From Prevotellaceae bacterium UBA1746 (GTDB lineage: Bacteria > Bacteroidota > Bacteroidia > Bacteroidales > Bacteroidaceae): a stretch of DNA of 64,000 nt. The notes beneath the pieces are model-generated. The model did no database searches and was not told the origin of the DNA. It worked only from the letters and a program-made list of their open reading frames with translations. Both the position numbers and the translations under genes were made by a program. Below are positions 27,529 to 37,656 of the stretch, in pieces. Positions within the stretch are counted from its first letter, which is position 1. Every line of letters starts with the position of its first letter. The stretch spans positions 20,388-84,387 of the forward strand of contig CAJPJR010000004.1 of assembly GCA_905369775.1 (NCBI GenBank), in the 5' to 3' direction.

Positions 27529-29253
27529 TTAGAATCGCAGTTGGTAGCTGAGGGTGAAGCCTTTTTGCGCCGGAACGTAACGGCAGACGCCGCCGGCGCA
27601 GTTGTAACCGGCGCGCGTGGAGCCGTAGCCCAGTTGTAGGCGGTGGCGCGTGGCGGTGTAGGTGGCGAAGGCCTGCCAATAGTGCACGCTCGACGTGGTG
27701 CCGCGCGCCGAAGAGGGGACGCGGGCGTTGAACTGGTCGGAGAGGGTGAACATGAAGTGGGAGGAGAGGCTCCACTCGAGGAGGCCGGCCCACCAATCGC
27801 CTTGATCTTGGCGCGTGTGCAGGTATTGCGCTTCGGCGCGCAGGGCGGTTTCGGCGTTCGCTTGCCACTGGCCTTCGAGAATGCCGACGAGGGTGTTGAC
27901 GCGCCCGCCGTGTCCTTCGACGGCCGTGCGATTGATGGTTTGCGCCAGGAGGGTGGCGTGCAAACGGAGGCTGCGGTTGAGGCGGCGCTCGGCGTCGAGC
28001 GCCCATTCGCCGTAGCGCGTGCCGCCCATCGCCCAGAAGTTGCGTGCGCGGCGCCCGTCGGTGCCCATGGCCTCGGCGCCTTCCGGTCCGTCGGCGAGGG
28101 CGAGGTCGCGAATGTGCGCGGCGCGCAGGCGCAAAGTGGTGCCGTAACGACCGCCCCACGGGGTGCGACGCGGCAAGGTCCACGCGGCTTCGGCGCGGAA
28201 GGCCCATTCGCCGGGCACATTGCACGTGGCGTAGGGATAGAGTGCGGTGAGGGCGTAGGTGGGTTGCGCGGCGAAGGGCGGAAGGTGGTTGAGGGTGGAG
28301 GCAGAGAGGGAGGCGGCGCGGCGCCCACGGAAACTCATGTTTTCGGCACGCTTGATTTGCAGCAAAAAGCTTTTGCCGCGCGTCGACCAACTCCCGCTGA
28401 GCAGCAGCGCGGAGCCGTGTCGGTAGGTGTAACCGTTGTCAAATGAGGGATCTTGTCCCTTCCACGCGTATTCGGCCAGCCACTGCCAGCGGCGGGTGTG
28501 CCAGGCGGCGCGCAAATCGAAGGCGCTGACGTCGACAGGTTGCACGAGGTTGAAACGGCGGAGGGTGAAGGTTTGCGAGAAACCGGTGGTGTCGATGCGA
28601 CTCAAGGCGTCGGGCTGTTCCCGGCGCGCTACCCACGACGCGCCGAGGGTGAGTCTGCCGCGACGGGTGGGGACTTCCCATTCGCCGTCGGCACCATATA
28701 TAGTGGAGGCGTCGGTTTCCCAATAATTGCGCTGGCGTCCGGCGAGCAACTTGAGGCGCAATCGGTCGAAGGGGCGCGCGGTGAGGCGCAGACCGCGGAG
28801 GTGGTTGTCGATGCCGAGCGAGGGTTCTTCGTAAGTGCGCAACACGAGGCCGGAACCCAGCTGTTCGTAGTAGCTGCCGAGGGTGATTTCGGCGCGATCG
28901 AAGCGGGCGGTGGCGTAAAAATAGGGCACGCCGGCACCGCGGAAGGCGGGATCGAAGCCGGGGAGGGGCTGTTTCATGTACTCGGCGCGCAGTCCGGCTT
29001 CATAACGGCGGCGAAACGAGAGGCGGAGGTCGAGATAGGAGTTGCTGAGCACGCGATTGTCGGTGCGTTCCGTGCCGATACGCTCGTCATATTGGGGCAC
29101 GAGGGCGTCGGTGCGCAGGCTGCCGTGCAATTGCAGGGCGGGTTCGGAAGAAGTTTGCGGGGCTTGGTCCGAAGGTGGGGGGGGGGTCGTCGCCTCTTGC
29201 GCGGCGATGGGCTGCGCCAGGAGAAAAGCCAGGAGCGGAAGGAGATGTTTCAT
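27529..29253 (-). CDS. Outer-membrane beta-barrel protein (DUF6029-like)
   Basis: A 574-residue exported protein with signal peptide MKHLLPLLAFLLAQPIAAQ. The remainder is alternating aromatic/polar beta strands (LDLRLSFRRRYEAGLRAEYM, FYATARFDRAEITLGSYYEQ) and ends in aromatic KGFTLSYQLRF, as expected for BamA-inserted barrels. From memory it matches DUF6029 proteins. It starts 17 bp after a TlpA-like thioredoxin gene, so the two form an operon. The substrate or role is not evident. Confidence 0.78.
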   Translation of the reverse strand: MKHLLPLLAFLLAQPIAAQEATTPPPPSDQAPQTSSEPALQLHGSLRTDALVPQYDERIGTERTDNRVLSNSYLDLRLSFRRRYEAGLRAEYMKQPLPGFDPAFRGAGVPYFYATARFDRAEITLGSYYEQLGSGLVLRTYEEPSLGIDNHLRGLRLTARPFDRLRLKLLAGRQRNYWETDASTIYGADGEWEVPTRRGRLTLGASWVARREQPDALSRIDTTGFSQTFTLRRFNLVQPVDVSAFDLRAAWHTRRWQWLAEYAWKGQDPSFDNGYTYRHGSALLLSGSWSTRGKSFLLQIKRAENMSFRGRRAASLSASTLNHLPPFAAQPTYALTALYPYATCNVPGEWAFRAEAAWTLPRRTPWGGRYGTTLRLRAAHIRDLALADGPEGAEAMGTDGRRARNFWAMGGTRYGEWALDAERRLNRSLRLHATLLAQTINRTAVEGHGGRVNTLVGILEGQWQANAETALRAEAQYLHTRQDQGDWWAGLLEWSLSSHFMFTLSDQFNARVPSSARGTTSSVHYWQAFATYTATRHRLQLGYGSTRAGYNCAGGVCRYVPAQKGFTLSYQLRF

Positions 29254-29270
29254 GGAAAAGGGGGCAAAAA

Positions 29271-29759
29271 TCAAGGTTTGGCGATGAGTTCGCGCACTTT
29301 TTCAATGAGTTTCTCTTCGCCCCCTTCGGTATATCCCGAGCGCGAATAGGCGATTTTGCCTTTGCCGTCGAGGATAAAAACGTGCGGAATGAGGCTTACG
29401 TTGAGCGCACGGCGGAAATTGCTGTTGGGATCGAGGAGTACGTCGTAAGTCCAGCCCTTTCCGTCGACGAAGGGGCGCACGCGCTCGCTGTTTTGCGCCT
29501 CGTCGATGCTCACAGCTACGAGGCGCACGCCGGTTTCTTCGCGCCATTCGTCGTAAACGTCGGCGATGGCCGAGAGTTCGCGGTTACAAGGTTTGCACCA
29601 CGTGGCGAAAAAGCTGATAATGATGGGGCGGCCGGCGTTGGACAGCGTGTCTGTGCGCACGGCGCGGCCATCTAAATCGCGCAACACGGTGGCGGGCAAC
29701 TGCGCGGCCACACCCAGCGTGCAAAAGAAGAGGAGAAAGGCAAAAAAGATGCGTTGCAT
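29271..29759 (-). CDS. TlpA-like periplasmic thioredoxin
   Basis: A 162-residue thioredoxin-fold protein with signal peptide MQRIFFAFLLFFCTLGVAAQ. The active site is WCKPC inside IISFFATWCKPCNRELSAI; the cis-Pro loop is VSLIPHVFILDGKG. Such proteins reduce or isomerise disulfides outside the cytoplasm. Being first in an operon with an outer-membrane barrel suggests help with folding of that barrel or its partners, which is inference. I prefer the start at 29759 because it gives a clean signal peptide. Confidence 0.9.
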   Translation of the reverse strand: MQRIFFAFLLFFCTLGVAAQLPATVLRDLDGRAVRTDTLSNAGRPIIISFFATWCKPCNRELSAIADVYDEWREETGVRLVAVSIDEAQNSERVRPFVDGKGWTYDVLLDPNSNFRRALNVSLIPHVFILDGKGKIAYSRSGYTEGGEEKLIEKVRELIAKP

Positions 29760-29775
29760 GAGACGAGAGGATAAA

Positions 29776-29810
29776 GAAAAAACCGGCGGGGCCGGCACTT
29801 GCGTGCCGAC
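29776..29810 (-). terminator. Probable terminator of sufB
   Basis: GCCGGCAC (29791-29798) pairs with GTGCCGAC (29803-29810). On the minus strand a T-run follows about 9 nt after the stem. Confidence 0.5.
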
Positions 29811-29870
29811 TCTCCGTCAGTTCTGTGTTGGGGGTGGGATACAAATAATGAATCTGCCCTTCGCCCGTGG

Positions 29871-31304
<1,434 letters not shown>

Positions 31305-31385
31305 AAAGGGTAACTGCGTGGTGAGAAAACAGTGGGAGCGCCCCGTCGTCGGCGATGTCTCGCGCGGGGATGGGCGCTTAGAGCA

Positions 31386-31417
31386 CAAATATACAATAAA
31401 AATATGTCGTGTGCCAA
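31386..31417 (-). promoter_or_regulatory. Promoter of sufB
   Basis: Minus-strand TTGG, a 20-bp spacer and TATATTTG. The -7 box is an exact match. Confidence 0.72.
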
Positions 31418-31587
31418 TTTTCCTGCCCCGTTGTTGTTTTTTTAGGTGCGGGCGTCGCTTTGCATACACCCGACAGCGATCTGAAGACTTGTTGTGTATA
31501 ATGAATAGCTTTGCGTCTACGCAAAAAACACGGGGACTTTCTCTTGATTTATTTCAGAAAAAAGAACGTCGTCTCCACAAAACTTAC

Positions 31588-31595
31588 TATATTTG
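31588..31595 (+). promoter_or_regulatory. -7 element of the AraC-type regulator gene
   Basis: TATATTTG, exact consensus, 31 bp before the ATG at 31627. A -33 box is not obvious. One repeat-like unit (AAAAACACGGGGACTTTC) lies about 45 bp upstream. Confidence 0.6.
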
Positions 31596-31626
31596 CGGTA
31601 GTAGTAACCGATTAAACCGCGATGTG

Positions 31627-32535
31627 ATGAACAACTCGGCCTCCTCTTCAGACGCGCGCCGCCATGAGCCACACAGCGTGGCGCTGCAAGACATGCGCCC
31701 CTACGCATTGGGGACGGAACTGCTCGACGACGAACTCCTCATCGTGGAGGATCTCGCCGCTTTGCCCGCCGACACGCAGGCGGTGCAGACCTCTTTTTTC
31801 ACCGTGGGCTACTGCTCCGCGGGAGAAGCCGACTTCGTTCTCAACGATCGCACCTTTCGCGTCGAACCCGGCGACCTCTTCCTGGCGTTCGGACAACAAA
31901 CCTTCAGCGAAATCCATTTCTCGCCCGGATTCTCCGCACAGGCCATTTTCCAAAACCTCGCTTTCGTGCAGGAAACCCTCATGTCCATGACGCAGCTCTG
32001 GCCCTATCTGCTCTCGCTCATGGAGCAACCCGTGCTTTCGCTCAACCCTGAGGAGAAACACCGAGTCCTGGCCGACTATCGTGCCCTGCACACCCGCATG
32101 CTCGACAACAAACATTGTTTCGCCCGCGAGGTGATCAAAACTTGCCTACAGAGTTTCTATCTCGACCTCTGCCAGTTGCTCGAAGAGCGGGGCGCGCGCC
32201 GAGAAACCTTCAACACGCGAACATTCAACATCTTCTATCGCTTCATGCAACTGCTCTCTCGCAATTTTGCTGAGCAGCGCAGTGTGAATTGGTACGCCGA
32301 TCAGTTGCAACTCACCCCTAAATATCTGTCGCAGCTCATTAAAAATGTGAGTGGCCGCACCGTGGGCCAGTGGGTCTCGGTGTTGGTGGTGATGGAAATC
32401 AAGAGTCTGCTGCGCAACACCGATTTGAGCATCAAAGAAATCTCCTCCGGCATGAATTTCCCCTCGCAGAGTCTCATGGGACGCTACTTCAAGAACTACA
32501 CCGGACTCTCTCCGCTCGACTACCGCCGACGCTGA
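31627..32535 (+). CDS. AraC-family transcriptional regulator
   Basis: A 302-residue regulator. The N-terminal two thirds form a cupin-like sensing domain (VGYCSAGEADFVLNDRTFRV, EPGDLFLAFGQQTFSEIHF). The C-terminal 100 residues carry two helix-turn-helix motifs (WYADQLQLTPKYLSQLIKNV and STDLSIKEIS-like text through NFPSQSLMGRYFKNYTGLSP). I chose ATG 31627 because it lies just past the promoter. It is divergent from sufB and upstream of an aldose-epimerase gene; which of these it controls cannot be told. Confidence 0.9.
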   Translation: MNNSASSSDARRHEPHSVALQDMRPYALGTELLDDELLIVEDLAALPADTQAVQTSFFTVGYCSAGEADFVLNDRTFRVEPGDLFLAFGQQTFSEIHFSPGFSAQAIFQNLAFVQETLMSMTQLWPYLLSLMEQPVLSLNPEEKHRVLADYRALHTRMLDNKHCFAREVIKTCLQSFYLDLCQLLEERGARRETFNTRTFNIFYRFMQLLSRNFAEQRSVNWYADQLQLTPKYLSQLIKNVSGRTVGQWVSVLVVMEIKSLLRNTDLSIKEISSGMNFPSQSLMGRYFKNYTGLSPLDYRRR

Positions 32536-32670
32536 CGCCCCCTCCGCTTCGACGAGGGCACAACCCCCCGAAAAGACACCGCGCGCCGCCGCGAATGAGC
32601 GAAAGGCCGCCCGAACACGAACCAATCTGACGCAGAAGCCAATAACGGCAGCCCGATAAAAAAACGACAT

Positions 32671-32690
32671 CGCACACATTATATATATAG
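32671..32690 (+). repeat. AT-rich leader motif, copy 1
   Basis: CGCACACATTATATATATAG lies 28 nt before the aldose-epimerase ATG. It differs at one of 20 positions from a sequence before the GH97 gene at 46851. It may be a promoter core or a translation-enhancing AT-rich leader; no TAnnTTTG box is visible for this gene. Confidence 0.55.
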
Positions 32691-32718
32691 TTCAACCGCC
32701 TTAATACAGAAAAGAATT

Positions 32719-33636
32719 ATGTATGCGCTACAAAATGAAAACTTGCGACTCGAAGTCTCGGCTCGAGGCGCAGAAATCCAAAGTCTCGTAGACCTCAACA
32801 GCGGCCGCGAAATCATTTGGCAAGGCGATGCCGCCTATTGGAACGGCCGTTCGCCCATTCTCTTCCCCATCACAGGCGGACTGTGGGACGGGACGTGCCG
32901 ACTCGACGGCCGCAGTTACCAAATACCCAAGCACGGTTTCGTGCGCCGGAGAGATTGGCAGTTGGTGGAGCAGGGTGTCGATTTTCTGCACCTGGCTGTG
33001 GAGAACACCGATGAGGAACTTCGGCAGTTTCCTTGGCCCTACCGCCTCGAAGTGGTCTACACCCTGCGCGGACGCTCCCTCCGCGCCGATCTCCGCGTGG
33101 TGAATCGCTCGCTCCACAGCTCCATGTGGTTCCAAGTCGGGGCGCATCCCGCACTCAACCTCCCCGACTGGGCCGAGCACGGCCAGCACGTTGCCGGTTT
33201 CCTCCGCTTCGAAGGCACACCCCGCGACATGCTGCGTGCCGGCCGCCAGGGCTGCGTCGAACCCGGGCGTGTGCCCATCCCCTGGAGCAAGAATCTGCAA
33301 ACCCTCGCCGCGTTGGCCTTCCACCAGATGGGCAATGCGCTCGTGCCCATCGAAGTGAGCACCTTCGCCAACGAGGCTTTGATCTTCGATGGCCGCCAGG
33401 TGGAGGCCGTAGAGGTGCTCGATCGCAAGCGCAGGCGCTTTGCGCGCGTGGCTTCTTCCGCACCGGTGTGGCTCATTTGGCAACCCGCCGGCCGACACGC
33501 CCCCTTTGTCTGTGTCGAACCCTGGTATGGACTGCCCGATCCCGTCGATTTCGACGGCGAAATGCCCCAACGACCCGAAATCCAACGCGCTGCACCCCGC
33601 GAAACGTGGGAAGGCTGGTGGACTTTGGAGGTCTGA
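32719..33636 (+). CDS. Aldose 1-epimerase family protein
   Basis: A 305-residue galactose-mutarotase-like protein of the LacX/YeaD-like branch. Characteristic sites are RSPILFPITGGLWDG, PKHGFVRRRDW, the conserved GAHPALNLPDW His and the acidic VCVEPWYGLPD near residue 275, expected to act as base. It should interconvert anomers of an aldose or a sugar phosphate in the cytosol; no signal peptide is present. There is no sugar-catabolism operon around it to point to a specific sugar. Confidence 0.9.
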   Translation: MYALQNENLRLEVSARGAEIQSLVDLNSGREIIWQGDAAYWNGRSPILFPITGGLWDGTCRLDGRSYQIPKHGFVRRRDWQLVEQGVDFLHLAVENTDEELRQFPWPYRLEVVYTLRGRSLRADLRVVNRSLHSSMWFQVGAHPALNLPDWAEHGQHVAGFLRFEGTPRDMLRAGRQGCVEPGRVPIPWSKNLQTLAALAFHQMGNALVPIEVSTFANEALIFDGRQVEAVEVLDRKRRRFARVASSAPVWLIWQPAGRHAPFVCVEPWYGLPDPVDFDGEMPQRPEIQRAAPRETWEGWWTLEV

Positions 33637-33638
33637 AC

Positions 33639-33669
33639 TTGGTGGAAAAGCCGATATTACGTATATTTG
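33639..33669 (+). promoter_or_regulatory. Promoter of cotH-like gene
   Basis: TTG, a 20-bp spacer and TATATTTG, just after the epimerase stop. It gives a leader of about 105 nt. Confidence 0.7.
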
Positions 33670-33751
33670 CCCCACGCGCCGCGCACTACTTCGACGAGGT
33701 TTGCGCGGCGCGTGCCGCATTTGCGGGCTGCAACCCGGTGCGGCGCCCCGA

Positions 33752-33812
33752 AATGTTCCCCGTTTTTTCAATTTTCTCCCCATGTTTTCCCGTATTCTCC
33801 CCTTGTTTCTCT
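33752..33812 (+). repeat. 21-bp-period array spanning the cotH start codon
   Basis: CCCC runs centred near 33759.5, 33779.5 and 33800.5, each followed by a T-run. The array overlaps the ATG at 33782, so the last unit encodes part of the signal peptide. Confidence 0.55.
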
Positions 33813-35152
33813 CGCTACTCGCCGTGCTTTCTGCCGCGGCACAGCGAGAAGTGCCGCGCATCGACATTAAATTGGCCGACGGCATCACGCTTTCCGACCT
33901 CGAAAGCAGTAAAAAAACGTGGCGCCGCGCGCAGATCACCATCACGGCCGCAGGAATCGGGAAAAACATCACCGATTCGGCCAAAGTGCGCGGGCGCGGC
34001 AACACCACGTGGACGATGAAGAAAAAGCCCTTCCGCTTTAAGTTCGACAAAAAGCAAAGTCCCTTCGGATTGGCCAAGGGAAAAAGCTGGGTGCTGCTGG
34101 CCAACTTCCTCAGCGATGCGCAGTTGAACAACGCCATCGCCATGCGCACCGCCCAACTCGTGGGCGCCAGCCACGCCAACCACATGATTCCGGTTGAACT
34201 CTACATCAACGGCTCCTACCGCGGCCTTTACAACCTGACTGAGCAGGTGGATTTGGCCTCCAACAGCGTCGTTGTGTCCGATGAGTCGAAGGCCGCGCTC
34301 CTCGAGTGGGACACTTACGACGGCGACCCCAAGCGCGACAGCACCTACAAGTTGCCCATCGACCTCAAAGCCCCCGAGCTCGACGACTATGTCAAAGCGC
34401 ACGGCAAAGAAGCGGCGGCGCGCTATGAACAAACGCTCAACAGCGAGGTGCAAAAGCTCACCCGCGCTGTGCTTTCCGAGCGCACTGCCGAGGTGGTCGA
34501 CGTGCCTTCGCTCGCGGCCTTCTACTATGTGTTCGACCTCACGGGCAACCTCGAATTGCGCCACCCGAAGAGCGTCAATGTGTGGCGTGCCGACATCTTC
34601 GACCCGCAATCCAAGTGGGTGTTCGGCCCCGTGTGGGACTTCGATTGGGCCTATGGTTACGAGCACACCGGCGCCTTTGCCACGATCAACCCCCAGTTTG
34701 ACCTCCTCGACGGGAAAGGCCCTAACGGCCCCGGCCGCAACTTCTTCCGCCACGCCATGCGCGGATCGCAAGAGGTGGCCACCGCTTACAATGAGTTGGC
34801 GCAGCGCTTTGCCAAGCAGGGCGGCATCGACTCGCTCTGCAAGTATATCGACGAATATGCCGCTTGGATCGCCCCGGCCGCCGAACGCGACTTCAATCGC
34901 TGGTGGAAAGGCAGCCCCGACTACACTTCTCTCGCCGCACTGATGAAGGCTTGGCTCAGCGAGCGCGCCACTTACATCGCCGAGCACCCCATCGGCTACG
35001 TGCCCACGGGCGTGCGTGCCGTGCCTGCGGCCACGCGGAGCGAAGAGGCGCCGATTTATACGCTCGATGGCCGCCGTCTTTCGCCCGGTGCAACCCGTCC
35101 TGCGGGCGTTTTACTCCAAGGGGGTCGCAAAATCGTGGGCACGCGCCCCTGA
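33782..35152 (+). CDS. Secreted CotH kinase-family protein
   Basis: A 456-residue exported protein beginning MFSRILPLFLSLLAVLSAAA. CotH-domain motifs are visible: GRGNTTWTMKKKPFRFKFDK, WVLLANFLSDAQLNNAIA, PVELYINGSYRGLYNLTEQV and GPVWDFDWAYG near residue 285, the family's metal/ATP motif. CotH domains are atypical kinases that phosphorylate proteins in spore formers; roles in Bacteroidota exoproteins are open. The C-terminus (IYTLDGRRLSPG, GVLLQGGRKIVG) resembles a type A sorting tail. Confidence 0.88.
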   Translation: MFSRILPLFLSLLAVLSAAAQREVPRIDIKLADGITLSDLESSKKTWRRAQITITAAGIGKNITDSAKVRGRGNTTWTMKKKPFRFKFDKKQSPFGLAKGKSWVLLANFLSDAQLNNAIAMRTAQLVGASHANHMIPVELYINGSYRGLYNLTEQVDLASNSVVVSDESKAALLEWDTYDGDPKRDSTYKLPIDLKAPELDDYVKAHGKEAAARYEQTLNSEVQKLTRAVLSERTAEVVDVPSLAAFYYVFDLTGNLELRHPKSVNVWRADIFDPQSKWVFGPVWDFDWAYGYEHTGAFATINPQFDLLDGKGPNGPGRNFFRHAMRGSQEVATAYNELAQRFAKQGGIDSLCKYIDEYAAWIAPAAERDFNRWWKGSPDYTSLAALMKAWLSERATYIAEHPIGYVPTGVRAVPAATRSEEAPIYTLDGRRLSPGATRPAGVLLQGGRKIVGTRP

Positions 35153-35197
35153 TCTTCCCCCGCTTTTTCACCTGTAAACTCTACTTTCCTACTGCAC

Positions 35198-35545
35198 ATG
35201 CCGGTCAAAGCTGACAAAGACCTCAAACTCTACTATTCCATCGGCGAAGTGGCCGAGATGTTCGGCGTGAACGACACGCTGCTCCGCTTCTGGGAACGCG
35301 AATTTCCGCAGATCTCACCCAAGAAGGGCGCACGCGGCATTCGCCAATACACGAAACGCGACATCGAAACCGTGCGCGTGGTCTACAACCTGGTGAAGGT
35401 GCGCGGACTCCGCATCGAGGCCGCGCGCGAAGCCCTGCGCAACAACTACAATGCCACGGCCAGTGCCACGGAAGTGGTGGATCGCCTGCGCGCCATCCGC
35501 GAGGAACTGGTGAGCATCCGCGAGGAACTCGGCAGTTTGCAGTGA
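35198..35545 (+). CDS. MerR-family transcriptional regulator
   Basis: A 115-residue protein with an N-terminal MerR winged helix (YYSIGEVAEMFGVNDTLLRF, WEREFPQISPKK, IRQYTKRDIETVRVVYNLV) and a C-terminal coiled coil (VVDRLRAIREELVSIREELG). No effector-binding domain follows, as in the short Bacteroidota MerR proteins. It lies 45 bp after the cotH-like gene and 84 bp before radA; regulatory targets are unknown. Confidence 0.9.
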   Translation: MPVKADKDLKLYYSIGEVAEMFGVNDTLLRFWEREFPQISPKKGARGIRQYTKRDIETVRVVYNLVKVRGLRIEAAREALRNNYNATASATEVVDRLRAIREELVSIREELGSLQ

Positions 35546-35562
35546 ACCCATGTCTTTTCGCA

Positions 35563-35605
35563 CCCCTGCCGCCGCTCATCTCTCCGAGGTGGGCGGAGGC
35601 AGGGG
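35563..35605 (+). terminator. Hairpin between the MerR-like gene and radA
   Basis: CCCCTGCCGCCGC pairs with GGCGGAGGCAGGGG with one mismatch, followed by CTACTTTTC. The T-run is short. Confidence 0.4.
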
Positions 35606-35629
35606 CTACTTTTCTGAACACCATCTCCT

Positions 35630-37021
35630 ATGGCCAAAGCAAAAACCGCCTACGTCTGCGACGTGTGCGGATACGACACACCGAAATGGGTGGGCAAATG
35701 CCCCTCGTGCGGCAGTTGGAACACGATGAAGGAATTTACCGTCGCTCCGTCCTCGCCTTCGCGCGGCGCCGCCGTGGTGCAGCAGGCCGGATTGCACCGC
35801 GACACGCCGCATCCTGTGCCACTTTCGCAAATTGACGCCGCCGAAGAACCGCGACTCGACACGCACGACGCCGAACTCAACCGGGTGCTCGGCGGGGGCA
35901 TCGTGCCCGGCAGCCTGATCCTCCTGGGCGGCGAACCGGGCATCGGGAAAAGCACGCTCTTGCTCCAAACGGTGCTCGGCATGGCGGAGCGCCGCATCCT
36001 TTATGTGAGCGGGGAGGAGAGCGAACGCCAAATCAAACTGCGCGCCGACCGCCTCTTGCCCGAAAATGCCGCCGCCGACGGCATGCTCCTGCTCTGCGAA
36101 ACGCGCATGGAGCGCATCTTTGAGGAGGTGCGCGCCGTCCGTCCCGAATTGCTCATCATCGATTCGGTGCAAACCATGCACACCGAGACGGTAGAAAGCT
36201 CGCCCGGCAGCGTAACCCAGATACGCGAGTGCGCTGCCGCCCTACTTAAGTTTGCCAAGGAGCAGGGGGTGCCCGTTTTGCTCATCGGACACATCACAAA
36301 AGAGGGAAGCATCGCCGGACCGAAGGTGTTGGAGCACATCGTGGACTGCGTGTTGCAGTTCGAAGGCGACCGCCATTATTTCTATCGCATCCTCCGCAGC
36401 ATCAAAAACCGCTTCGGCTCGACGGCCGAGCTGGGTATTTACGAAATGAACGCCAACGGTCTGCGTCCGGTCGACAACCCTTCGGAGTTGCTCCTCACGC
36501 AGCACGACGAACCCCTCTCGGGTGTGGCGATTTGTGCCGCCCTCGAGGGCGTGCGCCCCTTCTTGATCGAGACGCAGGCCTTGGTTTCTACCGCGGCCTA
36601 CGGCACGCCGCAGCGATCGGCCACCGGTTTCGACCTGCGCCGCCTGAATATGTTGTTGGCCGTGCTCGAAAAGCGCGTGGGCTTCAAGTTGGGAGCGAAA
36701 GACGTGTTTCTCAACATCGCCGGTGGCCTGCGGGTGACCGATCCCGCGATCGATTTGAGCGTCATCGCGGCGGTGTTGTCGAGCAATGTCGACACGCCCA
36801 TCGATCAGGACGTGGCCATGGCGGGCGAATGTGGTTTGAGTGGTGAGATTCGCCCCGTGACGCGCATCGATCGCCGCATTGCTGAGGCCATGAAATTGGG
36901 CTTCCGCCGTTTCCTCCTCCCGGCGCAGAACATGAAGTCGCTCGATGCGGCCCGTTTCTCGGGCATTGAACTCGTCCCCGTCTCGCGTGTCGAGGCTGCC
37001 CTGCGCGAGTTGTTCGGATAG
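35630..37021 (+). CDS. radA: DNA repair protein RadA
   Basis: A 463-residue protein of standard length. It starts with a four-Cys zinc finger (CDVCGYDTPKWVGKCPSCGSW, Cys pairs at about 10/13 and 25/28), then the RecA-like ATPase with Walker A GGEPGIGKST near residue 100 and the RadA signature KNRFGSTAELG near 260. The C-terminal Lon-protease-like domain follows (EKRVGFKLGAKDVFLNIAGG). RadA is a hexameric helicase that extends recombination intermediates during repair and transformation. Confidence 0.97.
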   Translation: MAKAKTAYVCDVCGYDTPKWVGKCPSCGSWNTMKEFTVAPSSPSRGAAVVQQAGLHRDTPHPVPLSQIDAAEEPRLDTHDAELNRVLGGGIVPGSLILLGGEPGIGKSTLLLQTVLGMAERRILYVSGEESERQIKLRADRLLPENAAADGMLLLCETRMERIFEEVRAVRPELLIIDSVQTMHTETVESSPGSVTQIRECAAALLKFAKEQGVPVLLIGHITKEGSIAGPKVLEHIVDCVLQFEGDRHYFYRILRSIKNRFGSTAELGIYEMNANGLRPVDNPSELLLTQHDEPLSGVAICAALEGVRPFLIETQALVSTAAYGTPQRSATGFDLRRLNMLLAVLEKRVGFKLGAKDVFLNIAGGLRVTDPAIDLSVIAAVLSSNVDTPIDQDVAMAGECGLSGEIRPVTRIDRRIAEAMKLGFRRFLLPAQNMKSLDAARFSGIELVPVSRVEAALRELFG

Positions 37022-37100
37022 GGCGGGGTGAATGGGGGAGAAAGTGGGTGGAGTGTGAGCTTTTCGCAGTGCACTCCTCTCTATTCTTCCCTCAAATGTC

Positions 37101-37143
37101 AAAACGAGGCGGTTGTTTCGATGTGCGACCGCCTCGTTTTATT
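37101..37143. terminator. Bidirectional terminator between radA and the 37168 ORF
   Basis: AAAACGAGGCGGT pairs with ACCGCCTCGTTTT around a 14-nt loop. A- and T-runs flank it, so it can serve both converging genes. Confidence 0.88.
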
Positions 37144-37167
37144 TTGAAGGATGGGGATTATTGTTTA

Positions 37168-37653
37168 CTAGTAGTCGGCAGATGTGCTGTCAACGAAGCT
37201 TTCCTCCTCTTCGCCCTCCAGTCCTTCGTCGTAGGGTACGTCGAGGGAGACACTATCTTCGACATTGGAAGTTCCTTCTTCATAATCTGAGTATTTGTCA
37301 TAGTCGAAGTTTTGCGCAATTTCGGCGGTACAGAAGATAACCCCGACCTCATCTTTTGAATGAGCCACAATAACGTGCTTTCCGTTGCTCAGATCGAAGA
37401 GTTTCGCTCCCTTATTTTCTTTGGGTACTTTGCCGCGGGCGGCGAATTTCTTGATGAGTATGTGATAGAGATTGTCTGTTTTTCCTTCTAACTTTCCGGT
37501 GCCGGAGAACGTGACTCCGCAAGCTGCTACTTTTGCGTTGTTCCACGCGTATTGATAGCCGTTGCAGGCAAATTCTCCTCGACCGGGATAGTCGTCGAAG
37601 GCGACCAAAAATTGAACTTTGATGCCGTTGTCATCCAGTATTTGTAGCTCAAT
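37168..37653 (-). CDS. Hypothetical ORF without ATG, in frame behind the WG-repeat gene
   Basis: The frame opens after TGA (37654-37656) and reads ATT GAG CTA CAA..., with no ATG; the first usual alternative start is TTG at 37608, giving 146 residues. Translation looks protein-like (ILDDNGIKVQFLVAFDDYPG, then ISHI-free beta text such as GKLEGKTDNLYHILIKKF and KLFDLSNGKHVIVAHSKDEV) and ends in an acidic tail with EGEEEE. It is in the same frame as the WG-repeat gene, which stops just before it with TAG TGA. It may be a real gene with a non-ATG start, a readthrough extension, or the remnant of a longer gene. I do not recognise the family. Confidence 0.5.
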   Translation of the reverse strand: MELQILDDNGIKVQFLVAFDDYPGRGEFACNGYQYAWNNAKVAACGVTFSGTGKLEGKTDNLYHILIKKFAARGKVPKENKGAKLFDLSNGKHVIVAHSKDEVGVIFCTAEIAQNFDYDKYSDYEEGTSNVEDSVSLDVPYDEGLEGEEEESFVDSTSADY

Positions 37654-37656
37654 TCA

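Noticed and set aside
37101..37143. Possible CRISPR-like repeat
   Set aside because: It is a single inverted repeat with flanking A/T-runs, that is a terminator; no spacer-repeat series exists anywhere in the window.
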